DNA of 64,000 nucleotides from Roseateles depolymerans. Lineage in GTDB: Bacteria > Pseudomonadota > Gammaproteobacteria > Burkholderiales > Burkholderiaceae_C. Position numbers and translations under genes: made by a program. Within the stretch, counting starts at the first letter, position 1; each line of letters starts with the position of its first letter. The notes under the pieces were generated by a model. The model saw only the letters and a program-made list of their open reading frames with translations. It was not told where the DNA came from and made no database searches. The stretch covers positions 883,066 to 947,065 of the forward strand of contig NZ_QUMT01000001.1 of assembly GCF_003387155.1 (NCBI RefSeq), written 5' to 3'. This document shows positions 28,271 through 37,968 of the stretch, in pieces.

Positions 28271-30238
28271 TCAGGCCACTTCCAGCAGCAGCGCCGTCTT
28301 GCCTGGCACCTCCAGCACCGGACCGAGCGTGAAGCTGCGGCCGGTCATGACTTCGGTGGCGGGGTCGCCCGGCCGCACCATGTCATGGAACCGGTCCAGC
28401 GCGAGGCGCTGGGGCTCGCTGCGCTTGTTCAGCACCAGCATCAGGCGGCGCTGGTGCCCGCGGGTGTCGCCCGGTGCGTAACGGAACAGCACCTGCGTCC
28501 CGTCCAGCGGCGCGTACTGCATCAGGCCGCCCTCGTGCACCAGGGCCTCGTGCTTGCGCCAGTTCAGCAGGCGCTTGAGGAAGGCCTGCGCCTGGCGCTG
28601 TGTGTCGGTGAGGCCCTCGCCGGTCACGGCATTGACCCGGTCCCCCGCCCATCCGCCCGGGAAGTCGGCTCGCACAGCGCCGTCGTCGCGGTGACGCGGA
28701 CTGGTCAGCAACACCTCCGTGCCGTAGAGGAATTGCGGAATGCGGCGGATGAAGGCCAGCCAGGTCCAGGCCATGCGGGTCAGCGCGACATCCTCGTGGA
28801 GCACGCTGAACAGCCGCGGGGTGTCATGGTTGCCTTCGAAGACCACCAGCTGGTCCGGTCTCGGATAGACGAAGTCATGGGCCAGGGTCTCGTACAGGCG
28901 CATCAGGCCGCCATCATGGGTGTCCGTGTCGGTGAGGCCGGCCAGCAGCGCGCCATACAGCGGGAAGTCCATCAGGCTGGGCAGGGAGGACACATACCCA
29001 TCGTGGTTGTGCTTGCCCGCCTGCCAGTACGCGACCACCGCCGGATGCGGACTCCATTCCTCCCCGACGATGTTGAGCTGCGGATATTCCTCCCGCAGGC
29101 GCGCCGACCAGGCGGTGAGGAAAGCCGGGTCGGAGTAGCTGTAGGTGTCGGTGCGGATGCCCGCCAGGTCGGCCTCCTCGATCCACCACAGGGTCATCTG
29201 CGTCAGATACGTGGCCAGCAGCGGCTGGCGCTGATTCAGGTCGGGCATGGTGCGGGTGAACCATCCGTCGGAGAAACGCTGGCGGTCGCTGGGCGCCGCA
29301 TAGGGGTCCTGCAGCGAGATCCGGGCATGATGCGTCTCGGTGTAGGTGGGCCACTGGTTGATCCAGTCCTGCGTCGGCAGGTCCTTCATCCACCAGTGGT
29401 TGCTGCCGATGTGGTTGAGCACGATGTCCTGGATGACGCCCAGGCCCAGGGCCGACGCCTCTTTCACGACGGTGCGGAAATCGTCGTGGCTGCCGAAGCG
29501 GGGATCGATGCGGTAGAAGTCGGTGGCCGCATAGCCGTGGTAGCTGTAGCGCGGGCTGTTGTTCTCGACCAGCGGCGTGGGCCAGATCATGGTGAAGCCC
29601 ATGTCCGCGATGTAAGGCAGGTGGCGGCGCAGGCCGGCCAGATCGCCACCGTGACGGGTGTCCGGATGGCTGCGATCCACGCCTTCCTGCATGCCGGGGA
29701 CCTGGTCGTTGCCGGGGTCGCCGTTGGCAAAACGGTCGGGCACCACGAGGTAGAGAGCGTCCTTGGGTCCGAAGCTTTGGCGGTCGCGGGAGCCAGGGCG
29801 GCGGGCGAGCAGGGCATAGGGATGCGTCAGGACGAGCTCGTCGCCGCGGTGCAGTTGCAGCGTCAGCTCGGTCGCGGGCGCGTCCGCGGCGATCTCCAGG
29901 TCCAGGAACAGGTAGTTGGGACTGTCGCCCCGCTGGGCGCCCTTCAGCCGCACGCCAGGGGCCGGCAGCAGGCTCGCATTCAACGCGGCAATGCCGGCGC
30001 CATGCAGCAGCACTTGAAGCTCCCGTCGCGCCATGCCGACCCACCAGTGGGGTGGCTCGATGCGGTCCAGGCTTGGCGTGGCGGCAACGAGGTCAGAGGC
30101 TGCGGAAGAGGCCGTAGCGCTGTTGGCGGATGGGGCGGATGGGGCGGCTGCAGCGGAGGAGGTATTCGTCATGGCAGGGGAGGCCAGGGCGGCCCAGATG
30201 GCGGATGAGGCGGACAGAAGAAAGGGCCGGCGTTGCAT
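28271..30238 (-). CDS. Tat-exported cyclomaltodextrinase-type GH13 enzyme
   Basis: A 655-residue enzyme starting MQRRPFLLSASSAIWAALAS, where RRPFLL fits a twin-arginine signal. An Ala/Ser-rich linker follows to about residue 55. Residues 58-145 match the cyclomaltodextrinase N-terminal domain (RIEPPHWWVGMARRELQVLL). The barrel (~155-560) carries nucleophile Asp364 (GIRTDTYSY), acid/base Glu393 (IVGEEWS) and Asp472 (FEGNHDTPRLF). The last ~90 residues form a cyclomaltodextrinase C-terminal domain. Similar enzymes (SusA, Flavobacterium cyclomaltodextrinase) open cyclodextrins and cut pullulan or starch. It lies nine bases after the amylase gene and is probably cotranscribed. Confidence 0.88.
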   Translation of the reverse strand: MQRRPFLLSASSAIWAALASPAMTNTSSAAAAPSAPSANSATASSAASDLVAATPSLDRIEPPHWWVGMARRELQVLLHGAGIAALNASLLPAPGVRLKGAQRGDSPNYLFLDLEIAADAPATELTLQLHRGDELVLTHPYALLARRPGSRDRQSFGPKDALYLVVPDRFANGDPGNDQVPGMQEGVDRSHPDTRHGGDLAGLRRHLPYIADMGFTMIWPTPLVENNSPRYSYHGYAATDFYRIDPRFGSHDDFRTVVKEASALGLGVIQDIVLNHIGSNHWWMKDLPTQDWINQWPTYTETHHARISLQDPYAAPSDRQRFSDGWFTRTMPDLNQRQPLLATYLTQMTLWWIEEADLAGIRTDTYSYSDPAFLTAWSARLREEYPQLNIVGEEWSPHPAVVAYWQAGKHNHDGYVSSLPSLMDFPLYGALLAGLTDTDTHDGGLMRLYETLAHDFVYPRPDQLVVFEGNHDTPRLFSVLHEDVALTRMAWTWLAFIRRIPQFLYGTEVLLTSPRHRDDGAVRADFPGGWAGDRVNAVTGEGLTDTQRQAQAFLKRLLNWRKHEALVHEGGLMQYAPLDGTQVLFRYAPGDTRGHQRRLMLVLNKRSEPQRLALDRFHDMVRPGDPATEVMTGRSFTLGPVLEVPGKTALLLEVA

Positions 30239-30247
30239 GGCGCCGGG

Positions 30248-32200
30248 TCAGCGCAGTCGATAGACCTGCACGGACAGGGCCGGCAGGGTCAACTCAAGGG
30301 TCGAGGGTTGGGGGACGGGCCTGCGTGGCGCTTCCTTCCCTTGCGCACCCGCGTCCGAGTTCATCCCGTCCGTGGTCGTTGCAAGGGCAGCCGTTGCGGA
30401 CATCACCCTGGCCGATGCAGCGCCCGTCGCCGCCGGGTAGAGCGGTCGCAGCACAACCTCTGCCGAGGTGGGCACCGTCACCTGAGCCGGCGTCTCCCCA
30501 TAGTTGATCGCCACCAGCGTGCGCTCGCCCTGCCATTCCCGCTGGAAGGCCAGCACATGCCCCTGCGCGACCGGCGCTTCGTAGCTGCCACGGGCCAGCG
30601 ACGGCTGCGTGTTTCGCAGCGCCAGCATGTCCCGGTAGAAGTGCAGCAGCGACTGCGGGTCCGCCGCCTGCGCCTGCGCATTGTGGGTCGCGCGATTGGG
30701 CGACAGCGGGCGGAAGGGCTGTGCGCTGGAGAAGCCGCCCTCGGCCGTCCAGCTCATCGGAGCGCGCAGGGGCTGGTCCCCCGGCAGATCGGTCAGGCCT
30801 GCCTGGCCGATCTCCTCGCCGTAGTAGATGAAGGGCGTGCCCGGCAGCAGCAGATAGGTGGCGGCCGCCAGCCGGTAGCGTCGCTCGTTGCCGCCGAACT
30901 GGTCCCAGGCGCGCTGGCCGGCGAAGATGTCATGGTTGCTGAGCATGGTGGCCATGGACAGCGGCGCCCGCGTGAACCAGCCGGCCACCTTGGCGGCGGC
31001 CTCCACCGAGGCCTCCCCCTCGCCCTTGGCGGCGGTGATGATCGCCCGCTCCAGGCCAAAGGCAAAGGCGCTGCCGCAGATGTCCGGCTGCGCGTAGACG
31101 GTGGGTTCCGCGGTGGCTTCGCAGACCACATGACGCCCCGGGTAGGACTTGATCAGGCGGGTGAAGGCGCCGGTGAGGACGCGGCTCTCGGGCTGGTCGT
31201 TCCAGTCGCGCGCGTTGTTCTCGATCAGATGCGGCACGGCATCGAGTCGGTAGCCGTCCAGGCCGCGGTTGAGCCAGAAGCGCAGGCTGTCCTCGTGATA
31301 GAGCACGACGGCGGGGTTGCGCATGTTGAAGTCGGGCATGTCCTTGCCGAAGGTGGCGAAGTAGCGCGACGGCGCTGCTGCGGGACGGCCTTTTGTCGCT
31401 CGGGCGGCGGGGTCGGCGGGGCCGTCAGGTAGATGCCAGGGCGTCTGGTCGAAGATGGACCAGGCCTGCAAGTCCTTGAGCGGTGCCTGCGACCATACGA
31501 ACCAGTCGCGCCACGGGCTGCGTGGATCGGACTGCGCCGCCATGAACAGCGGATGCTGACGGGCGCTGTGGTTGAGGATGTAGTCCATCACCACCCCGAT
31601 GCCGCGGCGATGCGCTTCGCGGATGAGGGTGTCGAAGTCTTCCAGCGTGCCGTATTGCGGCTCGATCCGGCGGTAGTCGACGGTGGCGTAGCCGTGATCA
31701 TGGTCGGCGCTGGCCTGGATGGGCATCAGCCAGAGGCCTTTCACGCCCAGGGCCTGCAGATAGTCCAGACGGCTGATCAGGCCGCGCAGGTCGCCGATGC
31801 CGTCGCCGTCGCTGTCCTGGTAGCCGCGGACGAAGATTTCCATGAAGGCACCGTGCTCCCAGCCATCGGGCAGGGGGCTGGGGTGGACCTCGGGCGCTAT
31901 GGGGCTCAGGTCGACGGGGGGTTGAGGGCGTGGAGATGGTTTGGGGGCGGCAGGGCGATGCGCCGCACCGGATCCCGTGACCTTGGCACTGGCACTGGCA
32001 CTGGCACTGGCACTGGCACTGGCACTGGCACTGGCACTGGCACTGGCACTGGCACTGGTTGGCGTCCCTGCCAAGGACGCGATCACCGCCGTCATTGCAA
32101 GCGCCAAAGCACTGAATCGCCGCGCTTTTCCGACGCGCAAGGGCGCCGCATGCAGGGTGTTGGACGAGCCATCCAGGCCGGCCATGAGAGGGGTGGTCAC
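30248..32200 (-). CDS. Secreted GH13 alpha-amylase with Ala-Ser repeat linker
   Basis: A 650-residue exported enzyme. The GTG at 32200 is preceded by GGAGAC with six bases spacing and yields a signal peptide (RRFSALALAMTAVIASLAG). The ATG at 32185 and much longer upstream frames lack a ribosome-binding site. About 12 Ala-Ser pairs follow, then a Pro-rich linker. The barrel starts at FMEIFVRGYQDSDGDGIGDL and carries Asp320 (GYRLDAVPHL), Glu361 (VVCEATAEP) and Asp424 (LSNHDIFAG). The motif set fits oligosaccharide-acting alpha-amylases. First gene of the pair with the cyclomaltodextrinase, divergent from pulA; an operator-like site lies 22 bp upstream. Confidence 0.87.
   Translation of the reverse strand: MTTPLMAGLDGSSNTLHAAPLRVGKARRFSALALAMTAVIASLAGTPTSASASASASASASASASASASASAKVTGSGAAHRPAAPKPSPRPQPPVDLSPIAPEVHPSPLPDGWEHGAFMEIFVRGYQDSDGDGIGDLRGLISRLDYLQALGVKGLWLMPIQASADHDHGYATVDYRRIEPQYGTLEDFDTLIREAHRRGIGVVMDYILNHSARQHPLFMAAQSDPRSPWRDWFVWSQAPLKDLQAWSIFDQTPWHLPDGPADPAARATKGRPAAAPSRYFATFGKDMPDFNMRNPAVVLYHEDSLRFWLNRGLDGYRLDAVPHLIENNARDWNDQPESRVLTGAFTRLIKSYPGRHVVCEATAEPTVYAQPDICGSAFAFGLERAIITAAKGEGEASVEAAAKVAGWFTRAPLSMATMLSNHDIFAGQRAWDQFGGNERRYRLAAATYLLLPGTPFIYYGEEIGQAGLTDLPGDQPLRAPMSWTAEGGFSSAQPFRPLSPNRATHNAQAQAADPQSLLHFYRDMLALRNTQPSLARGSYEAPVAQGHVLAFQREWQGERTLVAINYGETPAQVTVPTSAEVVLRPLYPAATGAASARVMSATAALATTTDGMNSDAGAQGKEAPRRPVPQPSTLELTLPALSVQVYRLR
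31984..32058 (+). repeat. TGGCAC hexanucleotide tract, 12.5 copies
   Basis: A perfect run of TGGCAC (75 bp) inside the minus-strand amylase gene, encoding alternating Ser-Ala just after the signal peptide. Copy-number changes would keep the frame and alter only linker length. Confidence 0.95.
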
Positions 32201-32221
32201 TACGCTGTCTCCGTCAATGCT

Positions 32222-32236
32222 TGTAGCAAAAGTACG
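32222..32236 (-). promoter_or_regulatory. Candidate glucan-regulon operator, site 3
   Basis: TGTAGCAAAAGTACG on the plus strand, 22 bp upstream of the amylase start. Its reverse complement, CGTACTTTTGCTACA, matches site 4 in 12 of 15 positions. Confidence 0.4.
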
Positions 32237-32353
32237 CCGATCCTGGCCTGCAGCGCATCTGCGCTCCCCGCCGCCTGACCCACGCCTCTCGCCCATTTCT
32301 CCCCGCAGCATAGGGTGAACGCCGTCATCTGAAAACCCGGTACGTCCCGCCAA

Positions 32354-32368
32354 TGTAGTTTTGCTACC
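32354..32368 (+). promoter_or_regulatory. Candidate glucan-regulon operator, site 4
   Basis: TGTAGTTTTGCTACC, 134 bp upstream of pulA. The left arm is identical to that of the perfect palindrome at 14972; the right arm differs at two of six positions. Confidence 0.45.
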
Positions 32369-32501
32369 ATCATCCGGGCGGTGAGCGGCTGGGCCCCCAT
32401 GCATCCACGTGATCGGACTGACCTCCCACGGATACCCGCCCGCCGCGACGAGTGGCCGCCCGGCAGAGGCGGCGACCGATTCCATTCCATCAGGAGACTT
32501 C

Positions 32502-35306
32502 ATGCCCGTGTGTGTTCCGCCGTCCGTGTTTTCAGGCTTCCGTCCTTTGGCGACGTGGGCGTTGCTGGCGGCCTTTGCGGGGCTGGCGGGGCTGGCGCAG
32601 GCGGCGGCTTTGCCCGATGACCTGTCGCAGTGCGAAGCGCCCCTGACCACCGTGTTGCGCAGCGTGGCCCCCGGCCTCACGAGCCAGGACACGCCCGCCG
32701 GCGCCGCGTGGCTGGACGACACCCACGTGCGCTGGCCCGGCGTGACCATCGCGCCGGGCCAGCGGCTTCGTCTCCATCATTCCGAGTCCGGTCGCCTGAC
32801 GCTGGTGGCAACCACGGGCCGCATGTCCGGCGCCGATGCGGTCATCGCGCTGGGCGCAGCTCCCACGCCGCTGCCGGCCGACCTGGCCGCTGCGAATGCC
32901 TATCTGGGCGAGGGCGCTGAGGGCGTGCTCCCCAAGGACCTCAGCGCGGCTCGCCGCAAGGCGCTGCTTCAGGGCCAGTTGCTGCTGACGCTGGAGGCGC
33001 CCGACGGGCGGGTGCTGCAATCCACGGCCTTGCAGCCTGCACGCGCGCTCGATGCGCTGTATGCGGCGGCCGAAGAAGTGCCGCAATTGGGCGCGCAACC
33101 GCTCTCGGGCGAGCGCGCGGGTTTCAAGCTCTGGGCGCCGACGGCGCGCCAGGTCTCGGTCTGTGTCTACCCCGGGCCTCAGGCGGTCGCAATGCGCATG
33201 GCGCCCCTGCGCCGAGATCCGCACACCGGCGTCTGGCAGGCCACGGTGCCGGAAGTGCGCAGCGGACAGTACTACCGATATCTCGTGGACGTGTTCGTGC
33301 CGGGCACCGGCTGGGTCCGCAACCGGGTCACCGATCCGTATTCGATCAGCCTGTCGGCCAACTCGCGTCGCAGCTATATCGCGGACCTGTCGGACCCGGC
33401 GCTCGCCCCTGCCGGATGGACCCAGCATGCCGCGCCGGCACCGGCTGCCGCCTCGACCGACATGGTGCTGTACGAGCTGCATGTGCGCGACTTCTCGCGT
33501 GACGATGCGTCGGTGCCCGAGCCGCTGCGCGGCAAATACCTGGCCTTCACCCAGGACCAGTCCCTGGGCATTCGCCACCTGCGCGCGCTCGCGGCAGGGG
33601 GCTTGACCGACATCCATCTGCTCCCGATCTTTGATCTGGCCTCGGTGCCGGAGCAGGGCTGCCGCGCGCCCGCCATTCCCACCGCCGCGCCCGACAGCGA
33701 TGCGCAGCAGGCGGCGGTGCAGGCGGTGGCGGGCCAGGACTGTTTCAACTGGGGCTATGACCCCTTCCACTACAACGCGCCGGAAGGCAGCTTTGCCACG
33801 GATGCCGACGATGGCGCCGTGCGCATCCGCGAAGTGAGGGCCATGGTGATGGCGCTGCATCGCGCGGGGCTGCGCGTGGGCATGGACGTGGTCTACAACC
33901 ACACGGTCGCAGCAGGCCAGCAGGCGCAGTCGGTGCTGGACCGCATCGTGCCGATGTACTACCACCGCCTGGACCGGCAGGGCCGGGTAGAGCGCTCCAC
34001 CTGCTGCGACAACACCGCGACCGAACACCGCATGATGGGCCGGCTGCTCATCGACTCGGTGGTGCTGTGGGCGCAGGCCTACGGCATGAACTCGTTCCGA
34101 TTCGACCTGATGGGCCATCAGCCGCGCGCGGTGATGGAGCGGCTGCAGGCGCGGCTGCGTCGGGAACTGGGCCACGAGGTGCCGCTGATCGGGGAGGGCT
34201 GGAACTTCGGCGAGGTGGCCAATGGCGCGCGTTTCGTGCAGGCCTCGCAGCTGTCGCTGAACGGCACTGGCATCGGCACCTTCAGCGACCGGGGCCGCGA
34301 TGCGGTGCGTGGCGGCGCGGCGGGCGACGATGCGGCGACATCGCGGGCGCGGCCGGGCTTCATCGTGCCGGCACCTGACGGCGACGAAGCGCGCCGCGCC
34401 GAGTGGCTTCGGCAGGCCGATCTGCTGCGACTGGCGCTGGCGGGCACGCTGCGCAGCTATCGCTTCGAGACGCTGGACGGTGAGACGCGCAGCGGCGAGC
34501 AGATGCGGTATGGCGACCAGCCCGCCGGCTATGCGTCGGTGCCGGGCGAGACGGTCAACTACGTGGAGAACCACGACAACCAGACGCTCTTTGATGCGCT
34601 GGTGCTGAAGCTGCCGCAGGACACATCGCCGCAAGACCGCGCCCGCGTGCAACTGCTGGCGCTGGGCATCAATGCGCTGAGCCAGGGCGTGGCGTATTTC
34701 CATGCGGGCGGGGAGCTGCTGCGGTCCAAGTCGATGGACCGCAACAGCTATGACTCCGGGGACTGGTTCAATGCGCTGGACTGGCGCGGTGAGGACAATG
34801 GATTCGGTCGTGGCCTGCCGCCCAAGAGCGACAACGGGGGCGACTATGCGCTGCTCAAGCCGCTGCTGGCGGACGCGCGGATCAAGCCGTCACCGGCGGT
34901 GATCGACTGGACCGGTCGTGCGTTTCTGGATCTGCTGCGCATTCGCGCCAGCACGCCACTACTGCGTCTGCGCAGTGCTGAAGAGGTGCAGCAGCGGCTG
35001 CGGTTCTACAACACGGGGCCGCAGCAGCAGCCCGGACTCATCGTGGGGCGGCTGGATGGGTCGGGGAGGGCGGACGCGAGGTTTGAGCGCGTGATCTACC
35101 TGATCAACGCCAATCCGCAGGCCACCACGGTGACGCTGCCTGCGGAGGCGGGACGCGCCTGGCGGCTGCATCCGGTGCAGGCGGCTGCGTCGGCTGCCGA
35201 TCGGGTGGTGGCCGAGACGGCTAGCGTGGATGCGCCGAATGGGCGCTTTACGGTGCCGGCGCGCAGTGTGGTGGTGTTCGTGGTGGAGAAAGCCGCGGCG
35301 CGCTGA
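32502..35306 (+). CDS. pulA: Secreted pullulanase
   Basis: A 934-residue debranching enzyme acting on alpha-1,6 bonds of pullulan and amylopectin. The ATG at 32502 follows AGGAGA; the signal peptide ends at GLAGLAQA (about residue 34). N-terminal beta modules (to ~200) are followed by CBM48 ([19 protein letters not shown]) and the barrel. The type I pullulanase signature appears as FNWGYDP at residue 415, with the usual Tyr replaced by Phe. Catalytic residues are Asp535 ([11 protein letters not shown]), Glu565 ([10 protein letters not shown]) and Asp692 ([10 protein letters not shown]). A C-terminal beta domain closes it. It has no lipobox, so it differs from the Klebsiella lipoprotein form. 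It is divergent from the amylase-cyclomaltodextrinase pair. Confidence 0.92.
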   Translation: MPVCVPPSVFSGFRPLATWALLAAFAGLAGLAQAAALPDDLSQCEAPLTTVLRSVAPGLTSQDTPAGAAWLDDTHVRWPGVTIAPGQRLRLHHSESGRLTLVATTGRMSGADAVIALGAAPTPLPADLAAANAYLGEGAEGVLPKDLSAARRKALLQGQLLLTLEAPDGRVLQSTALQPARALDALYAAAEEVPQLGAQPLSGERAGFKLWAPTARQVSVCVYPGPQAVAMRMAPLRRDPHTGVWQATVPEVRSGQYYRYLVDVFVPGTGWVRNRVTDPYSISLSANSRRSYIADLSDPALAPAGWTQHAAPAPAAASTDMVLYELHVRDFSRDDASVPEPLRGKYLAFTQDQSLGIRHLRALAAGGLTDIHLLPIFDLASVPEQGCRAPAIPTAAPDSDAQQAAVQAVAGQDCFNWGYDPFHYNAPEGSFATDADDGAVRIREVRAMVMALHRAGLRVGMDVVYNHTVAAGQQAQSVLDRIVPMYYHRLDRQGRVERSTCCDNTATEHRMMGRLLIDSVVLWAQAYGMNSFRFDLMGHQPRAVMERLQARLRRELGHEVPLIGEGWNFGEVANGARFVQASQLSLNGTGIGTFSDRGRDAVRGGAAGDDAATSRARPGFIVPAPDGDEARRAEWLRQADLLRLALAGTLRSYRFETLDGETRSGEQMRYGDQPAGYASVPGETVNYVENHDNQTLFDALVLKLPQDTSPQDRARVQLLALGINALSQGVAYFHAGGELLRSKSMDRNSYDSGDWFNALDWRGEDNGFGRGLPPKSDNGGDYALLKPLLADARIKPSPAVIDWTGRAFLDLLRIRASTPLLRLRSAEEVQQRLRFYNTGPQQQPGLIVGRLDGSGRADARFERVIYLINANPQATTVTLPAEAGRAWRLHPVQAAASAADRVVAETASVDAPNGRFTVPARSVVVFVVEKAAAR

Positions 35307-35524
35307 ATCGCACGGATGACGCGCACTCCAGCTTGGCTGCCGGCAAGGGGGCGTGCGTGACCTTCGCGTTCAAGATGCAGCGGTTGAGAGCAGCGGCCGC
35401 CGATGTCAGCAGCCGGCCACAAGCAGCCGTTCGTGGGCGGCAGCTTGCTGGAGACTACGAGCGGCTCCTTGGTCACTCCAGTTCGCCGCATGCGCTGAAC
35501 CATCGGGCCGGCATGGCGTAGTAC

Positions 35525-36772
35525 CTACATGTGCCCCAAGCGCTCCATTAGCAACACGCGCTCACGTTCGTTGCCAGTCCAGGCGATAGCTTGGCGCAGG
35601 GCTTCACGCGCCTCCTCAATGCGATCCAAGCGCTGAAGCATATCGGCCCGGGCACTGGCCCACCAGGGATAGCCGGTCAGCAGGAGCGCCTCCACGAGCG
35701 GAAGCGCCTGCGCCGGCCCGACCGCGTGGCTCAGCGCAATGGCGCGGTTAAGCGCAACGACCGGGCTGGGTTGCAACGCAAGCAGCGCGTCGTAGAACCG
35801 TAACAATTGAGGCCAGTCCGTGTCTTCGGCGTGGGTGGCGCGAGCATGCACCGCCGCCAGCTCGGCCTGAAGGGTGAGAATGCCAGGCCCTTGTGATTTC
35901 AGTGCATTCAGGTTGCGGCAGCGGGTCAACGCGGTCAGGCCGCGTCGCAGTAACAGGTGGTCCCAGCGGCTTCGATCCTGATCCATCAGCAGCACGGGAC
36001 GGCCCAGTGCATCGGTGCGCGCCGGCAGACGCGAGGCTTGCAGTTCCATCAGCGCTTGCAGCGCTTGCGCGTCAGCCTCCGTCGGAAGCAAGGCGGCGAG
36101 GTGTCGTGCTAGGCGCAAAGCCTCGTGGCACAGCGTCGGCCTTGTCCACTCGGCACCACTGCTGGCAACATAGCCTTCGTTGAACATCAGGTACAACACC
36201 GTGCAGACGGCCTCCAGACGCGCAGTGCGCTCGGATGCCGGCGGCAGCTCAAAGGGTTCACCAGCCAGCTGCGCCTTGGCGCGCGTGATGCGCTGCGCAA
36301 TGGTGGACTCCTTGGCGAACAGGGCTCGCGCGATTTCTGCCACGGTGAGTCCAGCTACTAGACGCAAGGTGAGTGCCCATTGCGCCTCCCGCGCCAACTT
36401 GGGGTGGCAGGCGATGAACATCAACCTCAATGCGTCGTCACCCACCTCGTCGGCCTCGTCGGCCAGCAACAAATCCAGCGGATCGGGTGCCAAGTGGGCC
36501 GCGCGCGAATCGGCGTCATTGCCCAATGCTTGCTGTTCCCGCGCCGCCATCTGCGCATGGCGCATTCGATCAAGCAGTCGGTGCTTCGCGACCGTCATCA
36601 GCCAGGCGCCAGGGCGTTCAGGCCAGCCCTCGGCCGGCCAACGCTGCATCGCTGCCACCAGCGCGTCCTGCACGCAGTCTTCGGCTAACGCCAGACTGGC
36701 ACCTGCGCGCAGCAGAGCCGCGATAAGGCGGGTGGCTTCCAGGCGCCAGACTGCCTCGATCGGAGGCGTCAT
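35525..36772 (-). CDS. ECF42-type RNA polymerase sigma factor with C-terminal TPR extension
   Basis: A 415-residue sigma factor. Region 2 is near residues 10-75 (LAEDCVQDALVAAMQRWP, then GAWLMTVAKHRLLDRMR) and region 4 near 125-175 (LTLRLVAGLTVAEIARALF). A long C-terminal extension (~180-415) with helical-repeat character (ALNRAIALSHAVGPAQALPL, QRLDRIEEAREALRQAI) is the mark of group ECF42, in which the extension rather than an anti-sigma factor controls activity. Its ATG overlaps the stop of the DGPF gene (ATGA), the conserved ECF42 partner. A matching promoter lies upstream of the pair. Confidence 0.87.
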   Translation of the reverse strand: MTPPIEAVWRLEATRLIAALLRAGASLALAEDCVQDALVAAMQRWPAEGWPERPGAWLMTVAKHRLLDRMRHAQMAAREQQALGNDADSRAAHLAPDPLDLLLADEADEVGDDALRLMFIACHPKLAREAQWALTLRLVAGLTVAEIARALFAKESTIAQRITRAKAQLAGEPFELPPASERTARLEAVCTVLYLMFNEGYVASSGAEWTRPTLCHEALRLARHLAALLPTEADAQALQALMELQASRLPARTDALGRPVLLMDQDRSRWDHLLLRRGLTALTRCRNLNALKSQGPGILTLQAELAAVHARATHAEDTDWPQLLRFYDALLALQPSPVVALNRAIALSHAVGPAQALPLVEALLLTGYPWWASARADMLQRLDRIEEAREALRQAIAWTGNERERVLLMERLGHM

Positions 36773-37197
36773 CTGCCCTGCTTGATGGAGGCCAGTTGTT
36801 CACGGATGATGCGCTCGGCATCTTCAGGCGGCAAGTCGATACCGCCCATCAGCGGGCGCACTTCGATGCAGCAAGGCTGGCCAGGGAACGGCGCCGGAAA
36901 CCGCTGTGCCCAGGCCAGCGCTTCGTCATGCGATCGCACCTCGATGAGCGTGTAGCCGGCAATCAATTCCTTGGTCTCGGCGAAGGGACCGTCCATGACG
37001 CTCGGCTGGCCGGCGGCGTCGTATTGCACGCGAAACCCCTGACTGCTTGGCTGCAGGCCAGCGCCATCGAGCAGCACGCCGGCCTTGGCCATCTCGTCGT
37101 GGAAGGCCATCATGCGCGGCACGAGCGTCGGGTCATCAGGGAAGTCGCCGGCCTCGCTCATTGAGGTAGCGCGAACTTGGATCATGTAACGGGGCAT
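36769..37197 (-). CDS. DGPF/YciI-family protein, ECF42 partner
   Basis: A 142-residue protein of the YCII-related superfamily with the namesake motif in VMDGPFAETKELIAGY (residues ~67-82). Family members are small ferredoxin-fold proteins, some with lactonase- or dehydratase-like active sites; the biochemical role of the ECF42-linked ones is not known. The gene precedes and overlaps the sigma-factor gene, and its ATG has GGGAG upstream (complement of 37204-37208). It is likely both cotranscribed with and a target of the sigma factor. Confidence 0.85.
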   Translation of the reverse strand: MPRYMIQVRATSMSEAGDFPDDPTLVPRMMAFHDEMAKAGVLLDGAGLQPSSQGFRVQYDAAGQPSVMDGPFAETKELIAGYTLIEVRSHDEALAWAQRFPAPFPGQPCCIEVRPLMGGIDLPPEDAERIIREQLASIKQGR

Positions 37198-37227
37198 GAA
37201 AGTCTCCCAAAGTTGTTGACCTTATAC

Positions 37228-37254
37228 GACGAACGGCGGCGGTGCATTTCGACA
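37228..37254 (-). promoter_or_regulatory. Candidate ECF42 autoregulatory promoter
   Basis: On the minus strand, TGTCGA (complement of 37249-37254) is followed after 17 bases by CGTC (complement of 37228-37231), then 30 bases to the DGPF start codon. TGTCGA as -35 and a CG-A/T-C type -10 are what I recall for ECF42 target promoters. Confidence 0.5.
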
Positions 37255-37401
37255 GACCCCTCAGCTTTCGGAGTGGCAATACACCGGCTGACAGCTATAC
37301 GGCGGCAAGGCTAGGTCAGCAAATGTCTCTTCTGGGTCGATAGCGGGCGGTCGTCATGCTATGCCTCGCACAGAAAAATCCTGACAGGCTCTCCCTCCAC
37401 G

Positions 37402-37908
37402 ATGCAAGAAATCCAGCCCCGAATGACCGCGAGCGATCTCATCCACAAGATCCGCGCCGCCTTCAGCGAAGACATCGCCAAACCCCCATCGATCACCTTG
37501 CGCACAGGCGATGCTCTCGATGACCACGCTGTCCCGCATGCATTCGACCCCATCATCGACGCAGTCACTGACGGCTACCTCGAGACCTACCCCTGGGGCA
37601 TTGCTCACCTGGACGCTGATTCCTGGCGCCACTACCTGCCGCAGTTGGCGGACTACGCGATTCGCCACTTTTCCCGTGGCACCCTGGTGGGCGAAGCCAC
37701 TGTCAGCAGCCTCTGCGCCCCGGACCGAGACCCGTCCAGGCTCGCCACCTTGACCGAGTGGCAGGAAGAGGCGATCACGCAGTTCCTCGAGTTCCTCGCG
37801 TTCACCGACGGATCCGCCCATCAGGAAGAAGCCTGCCGAGCGATTGACGAGTGGTGGTCCCCGGACGCGATGTACCGGCCTTCATCGACACGCGCCTGCG
37901 ACGAATAG
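37402..37908 (+). CDS. DUF6714-like protein of unknown function
   Basis: A 168-residue cytoplasmic protein resembling the DUF6714 family by its C-terminal segment QFLEFLAFTDGSAHQEEACR followed by AIDEWW, and by PWGIAHLDADSWRHYLPQLA in the middle. No catalytic motif or membrane segment is visible and the family has no known activity. An alternative start is ATG 37423. It stands alone between the ECF42 operon and the GFA gene. Confidence 0.55.
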   Translation: MQEIQPRMTASDLIHKIRAAFSEDIAKPPSITLRTGDALDDHAVPHAFDPIIDAVTDGYLETYPWGIAHLDADSWRHYLPQLADYAIRHFSRGTLVGEATVSSLCAPDRDPSRLATLTEWQEEAITQFLEFLAFTDGSAHQEEACRAIDEWWSPDAMYRPSSTRACDE

Positions 37909-37968
37909 GGCGCGGTCCTGCGGCGGATCCGACCCACGCACCAGCCGCGCCACACGACTCAGACCCGG

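Larger units (their letters stand above)
32201..32501. promoter_or_regulatory. Divergent control region between amylase and pulA
   Basis: A 301-bp gene-free stretch between two secreted glucan hydrolases transcribed apart. It holds two operator-like sites (32222-32236 and 32354-32368) of the same type as in the malK-glgP spacer. The frames running through it lack translation signals. Confidence 0.6.

Noticed and set aside
31984-32058. The TGGCAC run as a CRISPR-like array or DNA-binding repeat
   Set aside because: There are no spacers, the units are contiguous hexamers and the tract is in frame inside a gene, so it is a coding microsatellite.
32186-32749. N-terminal extension of the amylase frame up to 32749
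   Set aside because: It would overlap the divergent pulA start and bury the signal peptide; the GTG at 32200 has a good ribosome-binding site.
35333-35521. Short plus-strand frames between pulA and the ECF42 gene
   Set aside because: No ribosome-binding site or recognisable family; the 218-bp spacer between convergent genes appears non-coding.
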